DNA from: Anaeromyces robustus
Lineage: Eukaryota; Neocallimastigomycota; Neocallimastigomycetes; Neocallimastigales; Neocallimastigaceae
DNA length: 64,000 nt
Direction: 5' to 3'
Assembly (NCBI GenBank): GCA_002104895.1
Contig: MCFG01000152.1
Coordinates: forward strand, 75,001 to 139,000
The notes below the pieces were generated by a model, which ran no database searches, was not told the DNA's origin, and saw nothing but the letters and a program-made list of their open reading frames with translations. The position numbers and the translations under genes were made by a program. Below, one piece after another: positions 20,385 through 34,489 of the stretch (position 1 is its first letter; every line of letters begins with the position of its first letter).

Positions 20385-22210
20385 CTTGTGTAACCAATAA
20401 TATAAATACTAAATTTGTGTATATATAAAAAAACTATTATATTTAGTATATTTTATTTCACTTTCTATTTTATAATTTGGAATATAAAGAAAATTCCATA
20501 TATACTTTTATATTTGAACTCTTTCTTTATGATTTATTTTTTATTTTTTTTATTTTTATTTTTATTTTTATTTTTTTTATATAATATATAAAATATAATC
20601 TTTTTTCGAAAATATAAATATTTTAATAATTTTATTTTTATTATTTAAATATAATTATTTAATAGTTTTTTCTTTTTTTCTTTTTAATATTTATTTAATA
20701 ATAATTTTTTTTCAATAGAATTAAAGTTGATATTCGCAAATATTTTCATGAATAATATTATTCATTATAATAAAATATTTTAAATGAATGTAATTTTATA
20801 TTTACATTCATTTATATTTTATCTTTATATATATATTTTATTAAAAATATTATAATATATATATATCCATGGTGAATAATTAATTATTACTATTGAAAAT
20901 AATCCATACCAAATTATATATTGTATTGTTGTAGATAGTGAAAATATTCGATTTATAAATTTATTATTCATCAATACAATAAATATGATATTTTATTTAT
21001 TAAGAAAATGAAAACTCAATTATAACTTTTTATTTATATTTTAAGAATATATGTATATATTGTTTTTATTTATTTAAAATTATTATATTAATATGTATAT
21101 TATTAATTATTTATATAATTTGAAATTTTTTATATAATACAAGTTAAAAATTGACAATAATAAAATAATATTATAAAAACAGTTAAATAAAATTGTGCAT
21201 AATAATAAGCAAAAACTAAATAGAATCAAAAACAAAACAAAAAAAAAAAATAATAAATAAATATAATTCTTACTTTTATTATATATATCTTTATGTAATA
21301 AGATAATAAAATATTTTAATTGTTAAATTTATTATATTATTATATTTATTCATAATCAATATTTAATATATCAATTTTTTTTAAATTATAGATTTTTTTT
21401 TAAATATCATAAATCTTAATAAAAAAAACTTATTAAAAAGTTTTTTATATAAGTTTTTATTATTAATGAATTATAATAAAATATTTTTTTTTTATTTTTT
21501 TATAATCTTGTAATCATTTAGTTATAATTATTTAATAATATATTTTATTTATTTATTTATTATTAATTAATTAATTCTTATTTATTATTTACAATATATT
21601 TACTGTTTTTACTATATAATATTTTATTATTTATAATTTAGTCTTTAATTGTTATTTAATTATAAACTATAATACTTTTTTTTTTTTACTAACTATTTAA
21701 TTAATATTTATTATTATTATTTCTATTTGCTATTAGTATTAATATTAGTATTAGTATTTATTATGATATTAGTATTAATATTAATATTAGTATTAGTATT
21801 AGTATTTATTATGATATTAGTATTAATATTAGTATTAGTATTAGTATTAGTATTAGTATTAGTATTATCATTAGCATTAGTTTCATTTGTTATTAATTAT
21901 TTTTTATAATTATTAATATAGTTACATATTTTATTATTAATATATTTACAATTACATATTATTAATAAAATTATTAAGATTTATTTTTTTTTAATTGAAT
22001 ATTAAATAATTAAATAATATTTTTTTCCATATTTTAAAATTATTAAGATTTAAATTAAAAAAAAATTTTTAATACATAAAATAATTGGTTGATCAATAAT
22101 GACTAGTTTTTTATTTATGGTATTAATTAAAAAGATTATTTTATAAAATTTTTTTTTTTTTTTTAATAAAATAAACAAGAAACAGTTATAAAAAAAATTG
22201 TTTATTGATA
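19035..22210. other. Gene-free region rich in poly(A), poly(T) and short repeats
   Basis: Contents are an A-rich stretch with AAAAC-like units (19250-19560), long T runs (20346-20380) and a TTAGTA-type array (21727-21885). No coding signal was found. The frame at 19204-19452 on the minus strand is Phe/Leu/Tyr from poly(A) and is rejected. Confidence 0.7.
21727..21885. repeat. TTAGTA/TTAATA hexanucleotide array
   Basis: About 25 TTAGTA or TTAATA units with two ATTTATTATGATA interruptions that form a longer-period repeat. The frame remains open (Leu-Val-Leu repeats) only because the unit is six bases. It is not a recognised telomere repeat. Confidence 0.88.
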
Positions 22211-23303
22211 ATGGCTCCAAAAAAAGCTACTAGAGCAACTCCAAAAAAAGCACAAGCATCTAAACGTAAATATATTGAAATAAAAAAATGTCTAAATTAA
22301 TTTTTATTAAATTTGACAATGTATATTATTGTTTTTATAAACATTAAATTTATTTTAAATATATATTTTATTTAATAAATTGAGGCGAATTTAAAGTTTC
22401 ATTTCCATATTATATTAAAAATGAAAATAATAAAATGTATATTTAGAAATTAAAATTTAAAAGAAATAATTCTTTTTTTTTTTTTTTCTTCTATTTAACA
22501 AATAATAAATTGATTAAAATAAACTAAATAATAAAGTAAAATTTATTATTATTTTACTTATATAAATAATTATTATATATTTTATTATTTTTTAAGTTTG
22601 TTTATTTTTATTTTATTTACTTTTTTTTTTCTTCTTTTTTTTTTCTATTTTTTTGTTGCAATTTCTTTTTTTAAAAATAACATATATCGAACTAATATTA
22701 TTTTTTTTTATAATATTATATTTTGTTATTGTTATTTTTATTTTTATTTAATAATATTAAATGTAACGTGTATTATTCATCAATTTAAATATCGAAAAAC
22801 AAAAAAAACAAAACTAATAAATAAATAAAAAACAAATAATAGCAAGAAAGGAAAAACCACTCTTTGTAAAGTTATATTTATTCCTTTACAATTTATTATC
22901 TTTTGCTGGTTGGGGTTATGTTTTATTCCTTGTAATTAAAACTTTAATTGACACTAATGGAAATTACACCAAGGTTTATGATAATATCAGAAATGAATTA
23001 ACCATTGTACAAGCTTGTGCTGCTTTAGAAGTAATTTTTATTTTTATTTTTATTTTTATTTATTATTATTACTTTATTATTTATTTTAAATAATTCATTA
23101 GTTTATTTATCATAATTTTAATTAAAAAAATTTAAGAAATGTACATAGAGAGAAAACTTTTAAATATATATATATTTATAAGATTTAATGTTTAAATTAT
23201 GTTTGCTTATTCAAGAAAAAAAAAATATTTTATTTATTTAATAATTATTTTATCTGATATTATAAAAATATTAACTATATAAAAAATATTAACTAATAAC
23301 TTA

Positions 23304-23334
<31 letters not shown>

Positions 23335-24377
23335 TTAAGATTTTACATTCTCTTATTGGTAAATATTTTTTTTTTTAAATAATAATTAAAAAAAAAAAAA
23401 AGATTGATTAAAAAAAAATATTAAAAATTTATATGGAATGCATATTATTATATATATTATTTTATTGATATATATATGTACAAAATTATTTATTACATAT
23501 ATTTAGGATTCGTTCCATCTCCAGTTTTCACTACTACTTGTCAAGTATTTTCAAGAGTTTTCGTTAGTTACTACATTTTATACTATACTAATGACCCAAA
23601 AGTATTATTAAATTAAATATATATATTTATAATTATTATAAACATAGTAATAAAATTATTGATATGAATTTATAACCATTATATTAATATAAATGTAATT
23701 TTCAATAAAAAAAAATAATGAATTACTTAATAAATAGACTTATCAAAGTCCATTCTTAACTGTTATGGTAATTGCTTGGTCTATAACTGAAGTTGTTAGA
23801 TATTTATACTATGCTTTAAATATCTTTAAAATTCATGTAAAATTACTTACTTGGATTAGGTAATAAATTATATATTTAATTTTTATTAATTACTATTAAT
23901 TTATCTATGTTTATATTGTTCTATAACTATGATTATAAATAATATATATAATTATTTGAATTAATGATTAATGTTTTATAAATAATATAAATAATTAATA
24001 TCTACATAATTAGATACACTTTCTTCTATGTTCTTTATCCAGTTGGTGCTTCTAGTGAATGTGTTTTAATTTACACTTCTATTCCAGCTGTTGCTAAAAT
24101 TTCTAAATATTGTCCATATGTTAACTGGGTTGTTCTTCTTTCATACGTTCCATGTAAGTTATATTATAAATTTAATAATTATTGTTTTATATTTAATTTT
24201 TAATAATTGTAATATAATAAAATTACTTAATTATAATTTGAAATTATATGGTTTTTTTTTATATTATTTTATAATTTATCATTATATCTATTATCCTTAG
24301 TCTTCCCAATTCTTTATATGCATATGATTAAACAACGTAAGCGTGTTCTTGGTGGAAAGAAGAAGAAGACTCAATAA
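22211..24377 (+). CDS. PHS1: Very-long-chain (3R)-3-hydroxyacyl-CoA dehydratase (HACD/PTPLA family)
   Basis: Removes water from 3-hydroxyacyl-CoA, the third step of the ER fatty-acid elongation cycle (family knowledge). Seven exons: 22211-22265, 22843-23030, 23340-23358, 23507-23601, 23738-23859, 24014-24153, 24301-24377; 231 aa, normal for the family. After a Lys/Ala-rich N-terminus, KLYLFLYNLLSFAGWGY marks the first TM. Then come the family blocks LEILHSLIGFVPSP, TTTCQVFSRVFV, ITEVVRYLYYAL and FFYVLYPVGASSE. The catalytic pair is Tyr168 and Glu175, seven residues apart as in yeast Phs1 Y149/E156. The C-terminus KKKKTQ fits a dilysine ER-retrieval signal (KKxx). Exon 3 is only 19 nt. All junctions are GT...AG and keep frame. 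Confidence 0.95.
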
Positions 24378-24910
24378 ATAATTTTTTTAAAAAGAATAAA
24401 ATTAAATTAAATAAAAGTAGAATGAAAAGAATAAATAATAAACAAAAAATAATAAAAAAATAAAAAAATAAAAAATAAAATAAAATATATAGTAATAATA
24501 ACATTTATGTAAAAATTAGAAAAGAAAAGAAATTAATCAAAATAAATGCAATTATAACAAAAAGATAAAAAAAAATTTAAAATAAAATAAAATAAAATAA
24601 AATAAAATAAAATAAAATAAAATAAAATAAAATAAAATAAAATAAAATAAATAAAATTAATTATAAAAATAATTATAAAATAATGATATGTTTTTATATT
24701 ATAAAACGAAAATTTTTATTATTTTTTATTATTATTGTTGAGATAATATTTTTTTATTTATATCTGTTTTTAGATTAAATTTATTATAATTTTTTTTTTA
24801 TATTTTCCTTGGTTTTTGTTTTTATATTAAAATTTTTTATAGTATGTTCTGTAATTTAATATATTATTATTTAAAATTTAAAATTTTAATTAAAAAAGAT
24901 TACTTTTTTT

Positions 24911-24964
<54 letters not shown>

Positions 24965-24998
24965 TTTTTTATATTTAAAAAAAAAATTAAGCTAAATA
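24378..24998. other. Intergenic with AAAAT array and long poly(T) before HAUS4
   Basis: Holds an (AAAAT)n pentanucleotide array at about 24577-24650 and a T run of about 42 at 24917-24958, just upstream of the HAUS4 start. No coding signal. Confidence 0.75.
24577..24650. repeat. (AAAAT)n pentanucleotide array
   Basis: About 14 uninterrupted AAAAT units. Confidence 0.93.
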
Positions 24999-25958
24999 AT
25001 GTCATTTAGTAGAACACCATATATACCTTCACCTATTTCTCAAAAAAGAAAAGAAAAAGAACAAAAGAAAAAAGAACCTTTATTTAAAGATATTCCTTTA
25101 TGGATTAAAAAGGAAAATGTTTATTTTAATAAATTATTACAAGATATAGAGGAAAAAAATTTATTAGATAATGATGGGGCATTTACTCGTATTAAAGATT
25201 ATTATGAAGTAGGTCTTTAATAAATAAATAAATAAATAAATAAGATAGAAAATTTAGAATAATATATAAAATAAAAAAATAAAAAAAAGAATTTTTTATA
25301 TTTTTAAACTTTTATATATATCTATTTATATCTTCTTATATTATATTAAATATATATATGAAATTTCTGTTTAAAATTGAATTAACATTTTATAAATTTC
25401 TAATAAAAACTTTAAAATTTCATATAAAATAATTATGATAAATGTAATAAAAAAAATGAATGTTAAAGGTAGCAGATTATAAATCAGTAAAAAAGGATTA
25501 TTTAGAAAATAAATTATTATATGAAGTTGTGTTAGATTTAGTCAATGGAGTAAAAGTTGCTGATAGTACAGGGAATATGAATGAAGTAAATAAAGCAAAG
25601 GTATATTTCATAATATATATATATATATATATATTTTATTATTATATTATAGCTGTATTATTTTTATATTCAATTTAATATATAAAAATTATTATTATTA
25701 TTATTATTATTTTAAATTCTTATATACTTTTAATATAAATATATATTTAATTCTTTTATAATTTCTAATTCCAAATATTTATAATAAGTGTTATGAAATT
25801 ATAAATAATTTAATTAAATGTGAGCAAATAAAGAAAAATTTAGAAATGATACCAAATGAAAAAAATGATATAATGAAACTTGAAGAAATGAAAAATGATA
25901 TAATAAATAAATTTAAAGAAGAAGAAATTGAACAAATTTCTAATCCAAATACTACTCC

Positions 25959-25995
<37 letters not shown>

Positions 25996-27535
25996 CAAGA
26001 AAATATAATAGTTGATAAAGATAAATCTTTAATAGATTTAACATTAAATATCGAGGAAGATTCCTATAATGAGAATAGTAATAGTGATAGTAGTAGTAAA
26101 ACTCCTTTGGAAAATGTTGATCTCAGTAATATTAATACTAATATACTTGGTTTGACCGAAGAAACACTTAATGATAAAGTTTCAGTGTATAATAAAGATA
26201 TAGTAAAGGTATTTTTTTTTTATAAAGCAAAAAATAAAATAAAATAAAATAAAATAATTATTCATTATACAAATTAATTATATTTTATAAATTTTTTATT
26301 TTTATTTTATTTTATTTTATTTTATTTTTTTTTTTTTGAAATTTAATTTTAAATCATATAGAAAGCAAAAAGACTTCTTTTAAGTGATATTAATTTAATT
26401 TTAACTTCAGCTTCCAATGAAATTACTCGCTTTTATTATGGAAAAAAAGTTAATGATAGTATGTTTTTTTTTTTTTTTTTTTAATTGTTAAAAAAACTTT
26501 TTTTTTTTTCTTTCGAAATATGATATTGTATATTATTTTTTAAAATATTATACAATAATAATAATAATAATATCATAATACTTATTAGTATTTATTCATA
26601 ATATATATTCTTTAATGCTATATATTAGCCTATACTCAAGATATGTTAAATAGCCAATTTAATGAAATACCAAAATCAGTTAGTAAAGAATTAAAGAATA
26701 TTAAAGAACAATTAATTAAAATTGATAATAATAACTTTATACTAGTAAACTTATTTAATGATTTTATTAAAGTATGTTATATCTATTCTATATAATTATT
26801 TCATATATTTTTCTTTTTATTAGTTTATTAGTGTTTTCCTATATTAATACATTATTAATTTTATTTATTTAAAAAAAAAATTTTTTTTGAAATTCACTTT
26901 ATTATACCTATTTATAATAGTTCTATTGTGAAACATTAGAAACACTTTATAAAATATTAGTATATCATAAATGTCAAAAATATACGGAATTAAATGCAGC
27001 TTTCAATAATTATTATTCTGCTATTATTGAAAATATATTTTTAAAATTAAAGTAAAAAAAAAAAATAATAATAATATTTCTTTTTTATTTTTATTATTAA
27101 ATATTAATATTTTTTTTTATTAATATAATATTATTAATAATAACAATAAATAATTAATATTTATTATATTAATAAAGTGTTTTAAAAGTAGAAATAATGG
27201 AGTCATTATATACTGAAGAAACTATATCGGCATTAATTAATATAAGGTACATATATATATATATAATATTAATTAATTATTTTAAATATATATATATACT
27301 AAAATTTTGTATATTATTAATATTTTTATACCTTAATATATATATAAATATGTAAAGAGAAACTTTCTTATTGAAAAAGGAAGAAGTTGAAAATCAATTA
27401 AATATTCTAAACGATCGTTTAATTGAATATGAATATGCAGGAGAAGAGTTTAATGAATTAGCTACAGATTATTCAAATATAATTAATGAAATAAGAATTA
27501 TGAATAATGATATAGAAAGAATGAATCAGTCTTAG
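24999..27535 (+). CDS. HAUS4: HAUS augmin-like complex subunit 4
   Basis: Augmin recruits gamma-tubulin to spindle microtubules to nucleate branches (family knowledge). Eight exons: 24999-25208, 25469-25600, 25789-26208, 26362-26458, 26629-26771, 26921-27051, 27178-27246, 27358-27535; 459 aa. The internal phases and all GT...AG junctions agree. The identification rests on remembered similarity to human HAUS4: NVYFNKLLQDI matches NPYFSKLLLNL in the N-terminal domain. In the last third, YTELNAAFNNYY, LKLNVLKVEIMESLYTEE and YEYAGEEFNELATDY align in order with TQSELDRINAQYL, LKLRMEELKILSDTYT and YEVLGEEFDRLVKEY. The protein is largely helical and coiled-coil like, with a poly-Asn insert (about 25963-25994) and an acidic Ser-rich stretch in exon 3. 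The length is close to the family norm, allowing for the insert. A more distant coiled-coil protein is the alternative. Confidence 0.83.
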
Positions 27536-28258
27536 AGGATGCACTATATTTAATTGTATCTTACAATTTATTAGAGATATATAGAAATATATATAGAAAT
27601 AAATATACATATATAATTTTATAATACAAGTAAATTTATATTTTAAATAATTATATTTAAAAACTATCATACCATTTAATTATTATAATAATTAAAAATA
27701 TTCATTAATTTAAAATAATAAGACATCGAATTACAAATCATTATATAAATCAATAATGTATATTAAATAATTAATATTATTGATAAAATCAATACAACCG
27801 TTAATAAATTCATAAATTAATAAATAAATAAATAAATAAATAAAAAATCAATAAAATTAAATGTATATATATATATATTAATTGTTCATAAAAAATAATT
27901 GTTATAATGAATATTATAATAGTATTATTTCATATATCATATACTACTTAATACTACTTTATTATTTTATTTATATAATTAAGATCAAATTTTTTATATT
28001 TTAAAATTTTTTATTTATTTCTTTCATTATTTTATTATATAATATATATTAATTAATAAATTATTAATTTGAAATTATTTTATATATTTTTTTAACCAAT
28101 GAAAATTTTAAAGATTTATATATTTATAGTATTTTTTTTTAATTATATGATACATAAAAAAAAAATTTTTTTTTTTCTATTATATTTAATAATTTTGTTA
28201 AATTCAATCATCTTTTTTTATACTTTTTGAAATTTTAATATTATATATATAAATCAAC
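27536..28258. other. Intergenic between HAUS4 and Sm D2
   Basis: About 720 bases of A/T with no coding signal. It should hold the HAUS4 3' UTR and the promoter and 5' UTR of the Sm D2 gene. Confidence 0.7.
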
Positions 28259-30098
28259 ATGTCGTAAGTACTGAATATATAAAATTATATACTTTTTAAA
28301 GGAAGAAAATTATTTTATTATATTTTATTTCATATATATATATATATACCTATGTCTATATTATTATTATATAAAATAAAAATTTTAATTTAAAATTTAA
28401 AATTTGGATGATTCATTTCATTTTAATCAATATATATATGATTTAATAAAGAGCAAGTTATATATACAACATTCTTTTTTTTTTCCAAGAAAAATAATAA
28501 GTTTTGGTTAAAATATTAAGAGTAACAGTAATAAAATCAAATTAACAAAATAATTAAAAATTTATATTAAAAAATATATAATCGTTTTTTTTTCTATAAT
28601 CATTTGGATCTATATTTTTTTATTAATAATTTTTTTGAAATAAATACTATTTGTTTAAAGAAGATCAAAATTATCTTTTTTAAATGGTAATAGATCAAAC
28701 AATACTTAATATATAAATAAAAATTACAATATTTTTTTCAAACTAATTAATAATCAATGAAATCATCTTTGAAACAAGGAATTCTAATGAAAGCTAAGGC
28801 ATATTAATATAATGTATAATAATCTTTCAATCAATTCAAAAATTAAAAATTAAAAAAAAAAAAAAAAAAGAAAGAAAGAAGGAAAGAAAGAAAAAGAAAA
28901 CTAATCTAATATATACTTTATTAAATCAACATAAATTGTTATTATAACTTATAATTTCAAAAATATATATTGAATTTATTATAAATGCTTCTTTATTTGA
29001 TTATTTTTTTTTATTACATTTAATAAAATATTTAAAATAATTAATTTATTAATAATTATTGTATAATTTTATTTTTTTTTAATTATATACATCGGTTTTC
29101 TTTCTTTCTTTTTTTTTTTTTTATTACTTTCTAAAATAAAAATAGTGCTCCTGATAAACCAAAGTCTGAAATGACTGAAGAAGAACTTCGTAAAATTGAA
29201 GAAGAAGAATTTAATACTGGACCACTTTCAGTCTTATCACAATCTGTAAAAAACAATACTCAAATTTTAATTAGTTGCAGAAATAATAAAAAATTATTAG
29301 CAAGAGTTAAGGCTTTTGATCGTCACATGAATATGGTTTTAGAAAATGTTAAAGAGGTAAAATATATATATATATATAAATTCAATTTAATATATAAAAA
29401 TTTATTTTATAGAAAGGAAATTACCTTTTATAATTTTCTTATACTTTTTAAATACTCATTTATATTATAAATTTGAAAATTTATGCAATTTAAAATAAAT
29501 TTCCATTTTAAAATTTTGTATTAAATATATTAAATATAATTTATGATATATCTTTATTTATATAATTAAAAAATATGAAAAATGATTAAATAGATGTGGA
29601 CTGAAACTCCAAAAACTGGTAAAGGTCAAAAGAAAGCTAAACCAGTCAATAAGGATAGATTTATTCCAAAAATGTTCCTTCGTGGTGATTCTGTAAGTAT
29701 TTTTTATTTTTTTTTTTAATTATAAATTAATATATATATTGAACACAGTTAATTAAAATTGCTGCAGCACTTATATATATTAAAATAATTAATAAAAATA
29801 ATTGTATATTAAAAATAATATTAATTTTCTTAATAATTTAATCTTATATATATATATATTGAAACTATTCATTACTTTAGGTTATATTAGGTAAGCTTTT
29901 ATTATCATGTGATTAGATATTATACATAAACTTTATTATGTTTTGTTTTAATTTGGATGACAAAATTTAAAAAAAAAAAAAAAATCTATATATCATAATT
30001 AATCTTATTTATTTTTTATTTTTTATATTTTTATATATATCTTATTATTTCAATTATAATTGAATCTATTTATAGTTTTAAGAAACATTCAAAATTAA
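28259..30098 (+). CDS. SMD2: Small nuclear ribonucleoprotein Sm D2
   Basis: A core protein of the heptameric Sm ring on spliceosomal snRNAs, pairing with Sm D1 (family knowledge). Five exons: 28259-28263, 29146-29356, 29594-29692, 29881-29890, 30076-30098; 115 aa against 118 in human. The start is split: ATGTC then a GTAAGT donor, an 882-bp intron and T-GCTCCT, giving [11 protein letters not shown]. An internal ATG at 29171 would miss this conserved head. The Sm1 motif spans [25 protein letters not shown] to NMVLENVKE and Sm2 is [26 protein letters not shown] is the typical loop between them. Sm2 is stitched from three exons, one of only 10 nt. The family C-terminus after LRN is shortened to IQN. 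Confidence 0.94.
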
Positions 30099-30753
30099 AT
30101 GTTTTAATATGATGAAGAGATAAAATATCATTATGCTTTCTATAAAACTTTAAAAATTATATAAAGAAGAAGAAAAAAAAAAAAGGAAAAGAAAAAGAAA
30201 AAAAAAAAAAAAAAAAAAGAAAAAAGGAATAACAATAATAATTAAAAGCTATTAATTATTAATATTTTTAAACAAAAGAAGTAGTAATAGTTTTTAATTA
30301 ATATATAATAATTATATAATATACAATTATATAATTATATAAAGTTTTTTTTTTTTTTTTTTTTTTTTTTAATAATGATATATTTATTACTACAATTTCT
30401 TTATATATTATTAAAACGCTCATTATACATAAACAATATTCCACATACACAATATAAAGAAAGAAAATAAGGGGAAAATTATTATTTCTTTTCATTTTCA
30501 ATTTCAAATCATTTCAATTTAATATATTTTTTCAATGATATAAACATTTTATATGTATTTCAAACTTTTTAATTTTTATTAAATATTATATTTTTTTTCC
30601 TATTTAATATATATTTTATATTTTTTTTATACTTTGCAATTAAAAATACATTAATTTAAACAATTCATAATAAAAAAAAACAATAAAACAATATAAAATT
30701 TTTCAAAAAAAAATAAAATAAAATCATATATTATTATTATAGATATGTTTGTT

Positions 30754-30786
<33 letters not shown>

Positions 30787-32373
30787 TTTATTTTATTTTA
30801 TTATTTTTTTTTTTTTATTTTTTTTTAATATTAATTAAACTTTTTGATCATTTGTGTTTTAAAGTTTACATTTTTTTTTTTTACCAAAAATTTTATTTAA
30901 TATTATAGAATAAAAAAATAAAATATATATATATATTCGTAAGATTTTTTCTTTATTTATATTGGAAAAAGGAGAAATCTATTATATATATAAATAAGTT
31001 TTTTAATTAAAAATTATAAGTATATATATATATAACATATGCATTAACATAATATCTCTTTTTTATCTTTATTATTTTCATTATTATTTATTTTATTATT
31101 TGTCATTTGTTTTTGTTAATGTCCTTAAAAAAAAAAATAAATAAATAAAATTTAATTAATATATATATTTATATAGTATTTTAATTATTATTATTTTTTT
31201 ATATATAATATAAAATAATATAAAAACTTTAAACTGTATAGATATTAAAAAATATATTTAGAATTCCTTTTTTTAATTATTTTTTATTGTTTTTTTTTCT
31301 TACTTATTCTAATGAATTATTAAAAAAAAAAAAAAAAAAATGATAATTTTATTTTTAAAATATTTTTATTATTATTAATATATCTAATTATGTAAGATTC
31401 TAAAAAAATATATATATATATTATAAAAAAAAAAAAAAAAAAGGTTAATTATTATATCAATATAGTTTTATGATATTTTTTATTGAAATAATTAAACTTT
31501 ACAATATTTTATAGTTCTTATTATATTATTTTATTTTTTTTATATATTTATATTTTATATCGATTTTGTTTCTTTTTTTACTTTAGTTAATTTATATAAT
31601 ATATATATGTATATATAATTTAATAGCAAAAAAACATAAAAAAAAATGTTATAACAGAAAGCTATTAATTATTAATAAATACTTTTTAATACTATCAAAT
31701 ATAAAAAAAAAATTAAAAAAAAGAAAAAAGAAAAGAATAAAATAAAAATTAAGCAATAAATTTAATCGAGGAAAAATAAATATATTAAATAACGAAAATA
31801 TTTATTTATCGGTTTACTGGATTTCTATTAATTGATAATCGGTTTACTGGATTCCTATTAATTAATAATAAATTAATAACAAGATTAGATATAAATATAC
31901 CTACATATTATTTTAATATTTTATACAGAATAATAAATAACAAATAAAATTATTAAAATTAAAAAATAATAAAATAAGAAAGCAGTAGAAAAAATGAAAA
32001 TGTAACTTTTATTACTTTATATACATATATAAATTAATATATATGCTTTTATAATATATCAAACTAAAATATTATTATTCTTTTTATTTATTAATATCAA
32101 TATTAAATATTAATATTTTTTGTTACTATTTGAAAATAATTTTAACTGATATGAAAACATGGAATATATGAATAATAAAATTCAATATAATAAAATTATA
32201 AATATAATTTTGGATTGATTATACAACATTTGGAATGATTTATAAACAATATAATCGATAAAAAATATAAATTTAACTTACTTTTAACTAATACTATTAT
32301 TTCTCTCTCTCTCTCTCTTTTTTTTTTTTTTTTTATTATTATTTTCTTGGATATATATTTTTCCATTTTAACA
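30099..32373. other. Gene-free region upstream of the unknown 32374-35400 gene
   Basis: Homopolymers (T runs 30343-30370 and 30758-30783, A runs near 30176-30224), AT dinucleotide tracts and one 31-bp tandem duplication. The minus frame at 30298-30507 is Lys/Ile/Tyr noise. Part may be the 5' UTR or an unfound first exon of the next gene. Confidence 0.65.
31807..31868. repeat. 31-bp tandem duplication
   Basis: ATCGGTTTACTGGATT(T/C)C then TATTAATT(G/A)ATA is present twice in a row; only two bases differ. It is slightly more GC-rich than its surroundings. Confidence 0.82.
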
Positions 32374-34430
32374 ATGACTAATCAACAATTTATATATAAT
32401 GATAATATATAATAATAAATATTGAATATATTGAATAACTTATTATCATAGCATACCATTTCAATATGCTCCATATTTAAATATTAACTATGTAAGTTAA
32501 TAACAATGTTAATGAATAATATTTGAATGATTTTAAAATATATATATATATATATACAAACTAATATATAATATTTTATTTTACATTTTACATAATATTT
32601 ATTATTAAACAATAATATAACAATCATATATTATTTAATCTATTTTTCAATTTTATTAATTTAGAATATAAAAGATGAGAAGGTATAATATTAATACATA
32701 AAAAATAAATATATATAATAATCTATTATTATGTTTTACTTAAATATTATAAGCAATATATTTAATAAGTTTAATTTAATTACTTTATTATTATGATTAA
32801 TAATAAAAATAATTATCATAATTATAATTAATATTATTATTGAAAATAAAATATATAAAATATATAATAAAAGAAAAAACGTCTTATAATCACTACTAGT
32901 CAAGGAGTAGTTCATCAACAAAAAAATAAAAAGGATAATAACAGTTTAAATTCATATAAATCACCCATTTCTATGATCAGTAATGAAAAAACATTTAATA
33001 TTATTAAAGAATTAAAACCAGATATTTTAAATAAATTATATAGTAATAATATAGAAAATGTAAATGAAAAAGAACCAGTTCCACCACCACCAAATGCTAT
33101 TTCTAATAGTAAAACAACATCTTCAACTCCAAGATTATTATCTACATTAAATCAATTAAGTTTTATTAGTGGTGAAATTTATAAAAGTAATTCAATAAAA
33201 TTGGAAGATGTTCAACAAAGTTCTCTTGATATTGTTAATATGGATCTTGATGAAATAAATAATAATAAAAATGATAATTCTACTGATAAAGAAAAAGAAA
33301 ATAAAAAACAACAAGATATTGAAAAAGAAAAAGAAAAAGAAAAAGAAAAGGAAAAGGAAATGGAAAAGGAAAAAGAACAAAATAAAGATAAAGAAGGTGA
33401 TAATGATAATTTAGCCCATATTGATACACAAATTCCACAACCAAAACCTACAAGTTCTCCTATTAAAAGTGCTATTGAAGGTTTTATAACTGATATTACC
33501 ATTTCACCAATTTCTGCTCTTAGTCCATCCCCAATTGCTACTACTATTAATTTGAAAAAGAATATTCAAAGTAATATGAATGGTAATGTTTTCCAAAATC
33601 AAAGATTTAATGCTTATTTAGAATCCATTAATTCTATTAATCAAACCGACATTATTTGTCCTTTAACTCAACCATTAACTTTAGCTAATAAACATCGTAT
33701 TAGTGAATCTCTTAATGAATTACATCATGCTAGTAATGAAAAAAGATTAACTTTTGCAAATATTATTGAAGAATATGATAAAGAATCTATAAAATTAAAA
33801 GATATGACTCCTATGACCGAAGAAGAAATTCAAGAATGGTTAAATAATGTTACTCCAGAAGATATTTATGAAAATATGCATTTAATTGTTGGTGTACCTA
33901 GAAAAATTAAAGTTATGAGTAAAACAACTATGGAAGTTCATAGTGGTTCAAAGAATTATCCTGTTCTTGGAATAGGTAAAAAAGAAATATATATATATTA
34001 TAAAATATTTTAATAATATATAATAATATATATAGAGATATTTATTAAATATTTTATTTAATATTATTTTTATGTTAATAACTTTTTATTGAACAGAACA
34101 ATATACTTATAAAGAACCAAAAGCTCTTGTAAGAATTATAATTTATATATAATATAAAATCTTTATTTAATATAAAATTTTTATTTATTCATTTATTTTG
34201 TTTTTTATTTTTATTTTTATTTTTAAAAATAAAAATAAAAATAAAATATATGTGGTTTATTATTCTGATTTTTATTAATAATAATTTAAACTTTCTTTTG
34301 TATATATATATATTAATTATATTTATTATTATTAGCCAAGATTATCAGTTAAATATAAACATTATTGTGTATCTCTTTTTATCAAGGATAGCAATATTCA
34401 TTGTGAATATGATGGTCCAAAAAGTATGAA

Positions 34431-34489
<59 letters not shown>

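Noticed and set aside
21727-21909. Leu/Val-rich 60-residue frame, or a TTAGTA telomere-like repeat
   Set aside because: The frame exists only because the repeat unit is six bases. The unit is not a known telomeric repeat and the tract is internal.
22598-22828. Small Phe/Tyr-rich ORF upstream of the main HACD exon
   Set aside because: It lies in intron 1 of PHS1 and is T-rich noise without a credible protein.
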